Positions 57,605-64,000 of a DNA stretch of 64,000 bases are shown here, in pieces. This stretch comes from Phaseolus vulgaris. Its lineage: Eukaryota > Streptophyta > Magnoliopsida > Fabales > Fabaceae. Within the stretch, counting starts at the first letter, position 1. Every line of letters starts with the position of its first letter. The notes under the pieces are model-generated. The model saw nothing but the letters and a program-made list of their open reading frames with translations. It made no database searches and was not told the DNA's origin. Made by a program: the position numbers and the translations under genes. The stretch is from positions 44,958,108 to 45,022,107 of the forward strand of contig NC_023749.2 of the NCBI RefSeq assembly GCF_000499845.2, read 5' to 3'.

Positions 57605-58153
57605 ATCATAAATTATATAAATTGATATATATACATATATGTTCAGATTTTAAAAAAAAATTGTTTTAATGGTTATTCAAAATAATTTTTTTTATTTTTA
57701 TAATTATAATAAAAATGTATACAATAAATTTAAATTTTTAAAAAATTAATGTATTTTTTTTTATAGATGCTGTTGGACATGTTATAATTAGAATAAAAAT
57801 ATAAATGAGTGCAAAATTGAGTTTAACTTATATAATTGTAAATTTTGATTTTATAACATAATAGAAATAATTTCTTTTATCAAAATGATAATTTTTTCTA
57901 AATACCAAAACTAATTTTCTTTTAACCATCCCTTCTACAAACCTAGTGTGTATCTCTTGATTATACTCAATGCCCACCCTTTTTACTTCATTACCTGTTA
58001 CATAAAAACAACAAAACTTGTGGGGACAATTCTTGGTTGTCACTAATTAATTTTATTTTTCTGCATAACATTGTCTTTAATTTTCCTAAGCCAATGTTCC
58101 CATTGCATCCTAATAAAAACAAAATCATTCGACCTGTGATCAAACAACTCATC
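56400..58153. other. Extremely AT-rich intergenic DNA and 5' flank of the RING-H2 gene
   Basis: A (TA)n run lies at about 57568-57599. Long stretches (56750-57000) are almost pure A+T. No gene seen. The promoter of the RING-H2 gene should lie in the last few hundred bases. Confidence 0.5.
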
Positions 58154-59228
58154 ATGGACCAGAACAACACTGTTCCAAGAATTCATGCATTCTCAGCAGC
58201 AGCACCACCTTCCCCTCCCATGTTTTCCTTCATCATTGCTCTTTCCATCGCAGCACTAATTTTCATGTGCTTCCACGTTTTCTCAGGCATTGCTTCAGCA
58301 GCCATTCTTCTAGCCCTTTGCATCACCACCCTCTTCCTTTGCAGGTTTACGCATGATCGCGAATTGAGAGAAGCAGCCTCTTTTCATGCACAAACTCCAC
58401 AGAATAACCACAGGGTGGTGAAAATTCTCAATAAGCTTTTCTGGGTTGTTGAGTACAAAAGGGGTGGCCAAAGGCAACAAGTCAAGAAGCTGCTTGGATC
58501 AATTGTGTGCTTTGAAAACCAAGCATTGGTATCAGGTGACACTCCCTACGAACAAATCTCAATTCCTGACAAATTTTTTTTTTTTTTATCACAAAGAAAA
58601 ATTACTGATACAAAGCAAATAAATCTGTATAAAGCTGTGCAAAAGCTTGTATTATTCTTACATTTTGGGTTTTCAAACCTGTGTTTATGTTCCATAGCTT
58701 CTAACCAAAACCACTGTTTCTATTGATACTTTTCTGATATGGAAATGAGTTCCTTATTATTCTGCAGCAAGCCATTGAGTTCTTGCAAAGGAAGCTTTGA
58801 ACTGATAGAGTGGGAAGAAGGGTGCTAGTAATCTTTATATGAAATTGTAACAAAGATCACACTTTATTTTAAAATCGACCCATTATCAATAGGGGAAAGA
58901 TTGGTTAGATGTATATATAATAGAAATTTGAGACATTTACTTGTTTGTATAGAAGAAAATATTAAGAAAAACAAAAAAACTTGTATATAATATTTTGTTA
59001 TTGATCTTAATTTTTGTTGTAGGGAGTGAATGTGCTATTTGCTTGGAAGAGTTCAAGAAGGGAGAAAAGTGCCTTGTGTTCTCATTTTGTGGCCACACCT
59101 TCCACTGTGACTGTATCAACACCTGGTTTGAGGAAAAACCCACTTGCCCAAATTGCCGTTATGTGCCATCAGCCACCATGTTAAAGAGATCAAGAAGCAT
59201 GGAGGAGTTCTTGGAGAATTTAGTTTAG
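58154..59228 (+). CDS. RING-H2 zinc finger protein with two membrane segments (2 exons)
   Basis: The exons are 58154-58535 and 59023-59228. The donor G|GTGACA and acceptor TTGTAG|GGAG join in frame to give a 195-aa protein. ATG 58154 is preferred because hydrophobic segments follow from residue 23; upstream in-frame ATGs (58037, 58094) would add a 39-residue extension. Residues 23-43 and 46-63 are hydrophobic and form a hairpin or two spans. The RING-H2 domain has C131, C134, C150, H152, H155, C158, C169 and C172, all ligands present. Such proteins act as membrane-bound E3 ubiquitin ligases. The layout recalls the ATL class, but the GLD box before the RING is not obvious. Substrate unknown. 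The intron starts just before the RING and contains a T-rich run at 58578. Confidence 0.82.
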
Positions 59229-60919
59229 GCAGAGTTTTTTAGAGCATTTGTTGTGAGGAATCTTTGTAAAATATAACATTTATGTTTATAGCACAGTTAG
59301 AAACTAGGAAATGGATTCAATGACAGAAGTTCTTTCTTTTTCTCTCTGCTTATTAATATGGCTTCTTCTTTTGGAACTAACTTAACGCTAATAAACAGAA
59401 AAAGTTATTCAACTTTTATTTACTAGATATATTATTACGGAACAATGCTTAACTTGATTAAGTGCTACAAGCTTGCTGAATGTTTGTTGGCTGAACTATA
59501 CTCTGAATTTTTTTTTCAAATTATAGTTTTCGTATCGTAAAATTTAGAATACAAACTTGTATTTTCAATTATAAAATATAAAAAAAAATATATTTCACAT
59601 TGTACGATTTGAAATGAAATATTGTATTTCGAATTGTTCGATTCGAATTGTAAATTTGTATTCAAATTTACTGGAAGAAAGTATAATTTGCATTCATTTA
59701 ATTTAACTAATATTAGGTTCAACAATAAAAACAAAAGAAATTTTGTGTTAAGATTACAATTAAAATTTCATGTATAATCATATAATAAAAAAATCATTTT
59801 CTGTTTAGTAAGGTTTCTTATGTCTTATAATAAGTATTAAGACATCAATTATTTCTTATTTAGAACAACAATTTGCGTTGCATTTAATTGAAGAAAAAAA
59901 AAACCTTGTCATACTTAACTCTTTATCTCTTGAAATTTTCTATTGCTGAAATTTCTCTATTTCTCGTTTTATTCCTGACTGCAATTGAATCCATCTATAG
60001 GCCTTATAGAACCTCTGTTGACATCAAAACATATCAGTTTACAATTTGAAATAAAAATTCAAAATTTCCAACTATTACTCAAATGTGTACCTGCCAATAT
60101 AACCACGATCTAAAAACAAATGGTAAAAGAATATTACTTTTAAAATGATAAATATGTGTACTGAAATTAGTCTGAGAAAGTTTTAAAGCAAGGATTAGGC
60201 AAATACTATAGTAAACCATATGGCATCTGAAAAAGTTCATAAATTTGTGAAATGTTGCATTACACTTTTAGGGTTTCTCTCACAACCACAATATTTTCGT
60301 CAACCTACACCATGAAATAATAATAAAATTTAATAAAACGTTAAAGATCTATGAAAAATGTAATCTTTAGGAGAAAAAATGTTAACTTCCAAATACGATG
60401 AAGATATCAAACATTAGGTTAAGGGTGAAAGATCTCTTAATCATACTGAAATGGGGTTAAAAATCCTAATAAAAATCTCATGTCATCAAAACAAAATTTA
60501 TTCATACCAAAATTGGGTAAAAACCATAATAAACATATGATGAAACCAAAACATAGGAAAAGTAAAGTTAATCAAACCGAAAAGGGGTTAAAAATCCTAA
60601 AAAACTCTGTTGCGACCAAAACATGTCCATACACCAATAAGGAAAGATCTTACCGCCAATATGGAGGAAAAATAGAGAAACATTTACCAAAGATACTCTG
60701 TAACACACTTTTGGTAAAAGATGTGGTGGACGATATAATGTTGTTTTGCAAGGCTTACAAACATAAGGCAAAAGATCTTTTCTCGACATACTTGAATATA
60801 CGGTGAAATTATTTCTAGCAAAAAACCATAACATAAATATGGAGTACCTGTAGAAGCAAAGGAGAAAACCTAAGGAATCGTGACTTTGAAATGAGAAAAA
60901 AAACATGAGTAAGAAACAA
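59229..60919. other. Intergenic DNA with loosely repeated ~60-bp units
   Basis: The first ~100 bp are the RING-H2 3' flank. At 60420-60620 'ggggttaaaaatcctaa' (60451, 60584) and 'aaaccaaaacatagg'-type words recur in a loose tandem pattern. ORFs at 60480-60806 and 60568-60906 lie in it and look accidental. Confidence 0.4.
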
Positions 60920-61580
60920 CACTACAAAAAATATGTTTATTAGCATGGGTCAAAAAGTGACATTAGCTAGAATAAATGGACGCAAAAGTGTAATTATCAT
61001 TAAAATTTGAAAGCTAATATGTTCGACATAAAAATAGTGGTGGGTGTGTGAGACACAAGTGGTGTGTTTTTTGCGTAGACCTAACCTACATGCTCCCCAC
61101 ACAAAATTATTTTTTATATTTTTTATTTAAAGAAGTGTGGGTTTAGCCTACATGTTGGCCACATAATTTTTAAACAAGCGTGGACTTAACCTACATGTTG
61201 TCCACACAAAATTATATTTTATATTGTTTATTCAGATAAGCGTGGACTTAGTCAACGGATTGGCCACACAATTTTTAAACAAGTGTGGACTTAACCTTCA
61301 TAATTTTATTACATATTTAAATTTAATTTAAAAATATATATATTATGTTTGCGTGGGCTTAACCTACAAAATTTTAAAATTTTATTATTATTTATTATTT
61401 ATAGTTCCAGTTGTCACCGTTTGACCCACACAATTTTTTTTTCTTTTTTTTAGTTTATGTCCATATAATCCACACTTTATTTTTATTTTTTTTAATAATG
61501 AAGACTTAATGGACACTATTTAGGATTCCTAGCATTATCTTCACTTTCTTTTACAACTAATTTTACTTTTTGGTGTAGTG
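60920..61580. mobile_element. Non-autonomous CACTA (En/Spm-like) transposon, 661 bp
   Basis: The left end reads CACTACAAAAAATATG and the right end, reverse-complemented, CACTACACCAAAAAGTAAAA. The 3-bp target duplication CAA is exact at 60917-60919 and 61581-61583. Subterminal repeats built on 'gtggacttaacctacat' and 'ggccacacaattttt' recur at 61130-61310, as expected for transposase-binding arrays. There is no coding. Confidence 0.92.
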
Positions 61581-62415
61581 CAAACACGATGTGGGAGAAA
61601 GAAAAAAGAAAAGAAAAAAACTCGAGAATGTGATTCACAATATTTCACGTGTCAATCATAAAGTGAGTTAAGTCGTACAATTTTTCTACTTTTAATAAAT
61701 TTTGTTTTTGAATTTTTGTGCTTTGTTTTTCCTGTGTTGATATGTGTCAAAGATTACCCTTGAAGTAGGCTCTTGGATTAGAGAGAAATGTGTCCTCTTT
61801 TGTCTTTCTTAAAGAATTCAACCCTAAACCTTAAATGAAGAGGATATGGTATAGTTATTGCCCTCTTTTGTGTAACACGAAACTGTTATTAAAAAGACTA
61901 AAACATTAATTATTCGTTTGATTTTATAGTTAAATAAACTGTGTTTTAATTAAAATATCATATTTTTAGTTCTTATATAAATTATTTTTAATTTAATTTA
62001 TTCTTATTACTTATATGGTAAGGATTAAAAAGAGTATATAATGACTAGAAAAATTAATTGGTATGAAAAATTAAATGAATGATTTTTAAATATAGGAACT
62101 AAAAGATAAAATTGTATAATTACAGCAACTAAATGAGTAATTAAAACAAAAAAAAAATACATTAGCAGTGAATATTCGTTTTCATCTCAATGGATTATAT
62201 CCCATAAAATTGAGAATTGAAAGTTTCAGTGCACTGTCACTATCTTCAAATAGGGGTTGAGTATATTTCCCAAACAAGAAAAGAAACAAGATGAAATGCT
62301 ATGCTGTGCAATCATCCTCGAACAATTGCCCATTTAGAAAATGGCCGTTTAGATGTATTCTTCTCAAATCTCCATAAATTTTCATATTTCCAAAAATATC
62401 TCTCTGAAATATTTT
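61581..62415. other. AT-rich intergenic DNA
   Basis: No gene seen. The last 100 bp ('atttccaaaaatatctctctg') lead into the minisatellite. Confidence 0.45.
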
Positions 62416-62652
62416 GGATTACGTAATCTAAAAGTCTTTTTTTAAATTCGTAATTAACTTTTAAATTACATAAGCTGAAAGTCTTTTTTCAAATCGTAAT
62501 TAGCTTTTGAATTACATGATTCATAAGTCTTTTTTCATATACATGATTAGTTTCTAGATTATGTAATCCAGAAGTCTTTTTTAACTTTCGGATTACATAA
62601 TCTGAAAGTTTTTTTTCAAATGTATGTCTGGATTACATAATTCGGAAGCTAT
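62416..62652. repeat. Minisatellite with palindromic GATTACGTAATC core
   Basis: About five degenerate units of roughly 50-60 bp, each with 'attacataatc', 'gaaagtcttttttcaaat' and a second 'cgtaatta' half. The first unit has the perfect palindrome GATTACGTAATC (62417-62428). Others carry GATTACATAATC or TTACATGATTC variants. Confidence 0.75.
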
Positions 62653-64000
62653 TATATGAAAGTGACACATGAAGAACAAAAAAGTATTTTCACGTTTTGT
62701 ATAGGGTGGCAAAAGAACCTATGGAGGTGCAGGAAGAAACAATCTAGAAAATGAAGGGTTAGTTTAACATGCAACCCTATTTTTTAATTTTGTGTTTAAC
62801 AAAAAATTGTAAGAATTTACAAAATAGTTTGTAGTGAAAAAAATTGTTATAGGTGTTCACTATAAATATAAAGAAATTTTGAAATATTTGACCTGACTTA
62901 ATGATGATATTCTCTAAAATACCTTTTATTTAATTACAGTTTTATTTTCAATTACCCTCTTTCACTTTTATACCAAGTTCTGACAAAAAAAATCTTTTAA
63001 CGTGTGTACTTATTTTAATGAAAGATAGTACAATTAAATATTGTAATTACATTTTTTAATTCATGAGTTAATTTTTTCTTATATTTAGAAGGGAAGAAAT
63101 GAGAAGTGGAAAAATCTTGAATTTTATCTTTGGATGGAAAGAAGCTAACTTTTGGAGTTATAAATTGATTTAAATAGAAAACAAGAATTTATAAATTTGA
63201 AGTAAATAAAATTGTTGAAGAGATTAAGAGCGTATTTTCTTACTGTTTTTAAAAAAGCAAAAATTAACCCAAAATATATTTTATAAATGTCTATCATCTG
63301 GATTCTAAAAAAAAAACCTAGAAGAAAAATAGAAAAGAGAAACAGAATGAAAAACAATAAATTTCTTTCATTTTTTTTCCACTTCGAAATTAATTTTAAA
63401 AACTTAACATAAATTTGATGAGAGATTGATGAGTAATGTGGAATTATTTTAGAAGACAAATTTTAAAATAAAAACAAAACAAGTGAAAAGGAAAATAAGT
63501 TTGCTTACATATAAAACAGAAAAGTGTTATTTGACAATTGTACAGTCAAAGACACTACTTTACAACTTATAAAAAAAATCCATCAACACATATTTACCCA
63601 CATTTCAGTAAAGATTATTTTTCCTTCTACTTTTAAAAATTATAATCTGGAACAATTCAATGTTGGTTACATATAACTAAAAACACGCATTTAAGAACCA
63701 AAATAGCATGCAAACTGGTAGTGTGATCAAAATTAGTAATAATGACATATATTCTTTCTCTTCATGCAAGAAAAGAGAATGCCCTCCTATATGCTCAACA
63801 AATGTATAACGTCATTTTTTTCTTTGAATTTCTATGGTTCGAATACAACAGCAAGAGAAAGTTACTTGTGAGCATTGTTTGCTGAAGATAAACTACCCAG
63901 ATGGTTAAAAGTTCTAAGAAACTAAATAGTGTACTCAAGTCTCATCTTGTCTGAAAAAATGAAACAGCTATTTTCATTCAACCATGTCCTGAGTCTGACT
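62653..64000. other. AT-rich intergenic DNA, possible gene end at the right edge
   Basis: No gene inside the window. The last 60 bp can be read on the minus strand as a short open end (TQDMVE, stop about 63973). This could be the tail of a gene beginning outside, but nothing proves it. Confidence 0.3.

Noticed and set aside
60480..60906. Two ~110-codon ORFs on opposite strands
   Set aside because: They overlap each other in a loosely repeated AT-rich stretch and neither shows a domain.

Overview
The window looks like a repeat-rich, AT-rich stretch of a nuclear plant genome, most likely a legume and possibly the bean/cowpea/soybean group. The evidence is intron-containing nuclear genes (a plastid thioredoxin, a plant CMP-KDO synthetase, two RING E3 ligases), plant-type LTR retrotransposons primed by initiator tRNA-Met, and repeat families typical of legumes. 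The species call is inference; the plant call is firm.

Only four host genes can be supported. They are an m-type thioredoxin (minus, 17243-18966, 2 exons), an RMA-type membrane-anchored RING E3 ligase (minus, 25542-26291), CMP-KDO synthetase KDSB (minus, 37217-41911, 8 exons whose splice phases all close) and a two-exon RING-H2 protein with two membrane segments (plus, 58154-59228). They are unrelated single genes with their own promoters and show no sign of working as a cluster.

The rest is mostly a graveyard of mobile elements. Region 1-16.9 kb has tandem fragments of one LTR family (1-1780), a PIF/Harbinger-like MITE with a TTA duplication (2466-3223), and a coding remnant split by a copia element with an exact TTGAG duplication (4440-8239). 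That copia element itself carries a nested LTR. Next comes a copia ruin (8440-13200) containing a gypsy-type solo LTR (ATTTG duplication) that in turn contains a second solo LTR (AAACT duplication). Large repeated LTR blocks follow (13463-16430). Region 19-25 kb holds mosaic direct repeats, a GC-rich 26-30 bp minisatellite (21210-22035) and a long LTR. Region 28-35.6 kb holds LTR remnants and a 4.9 kb minus-strand copia-like element that has gag and a second ORF but no visible pol. Region 43-54 kb holds a miniature LTR element, a copia element with complete boundaries (44190-48666, TGTTG duplication, degenerate polyprotein), a gypsy remnant, and two related hAT-like elements with 8-bp duplications (49117-49743, 54241-55045). 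Region 55-64 kb has a LINE RNase H fragment, the RING-H2 gene, a non-autonomous CACTA element (60920-61580, CAA duplication) and a minisatellite with palindromic GATTACGTAATC cores.

I found no convincing new multi-gene system. The most unusual items are the pol-less copia-like element with a large second ORF, the recurrent near-palindromic AAACAATCGGTTGTTT motif in its LTR family, and the nested insertions whose target duplications can be read directly. All coordinates, splice joins and mismatch counts were worked out by eye.
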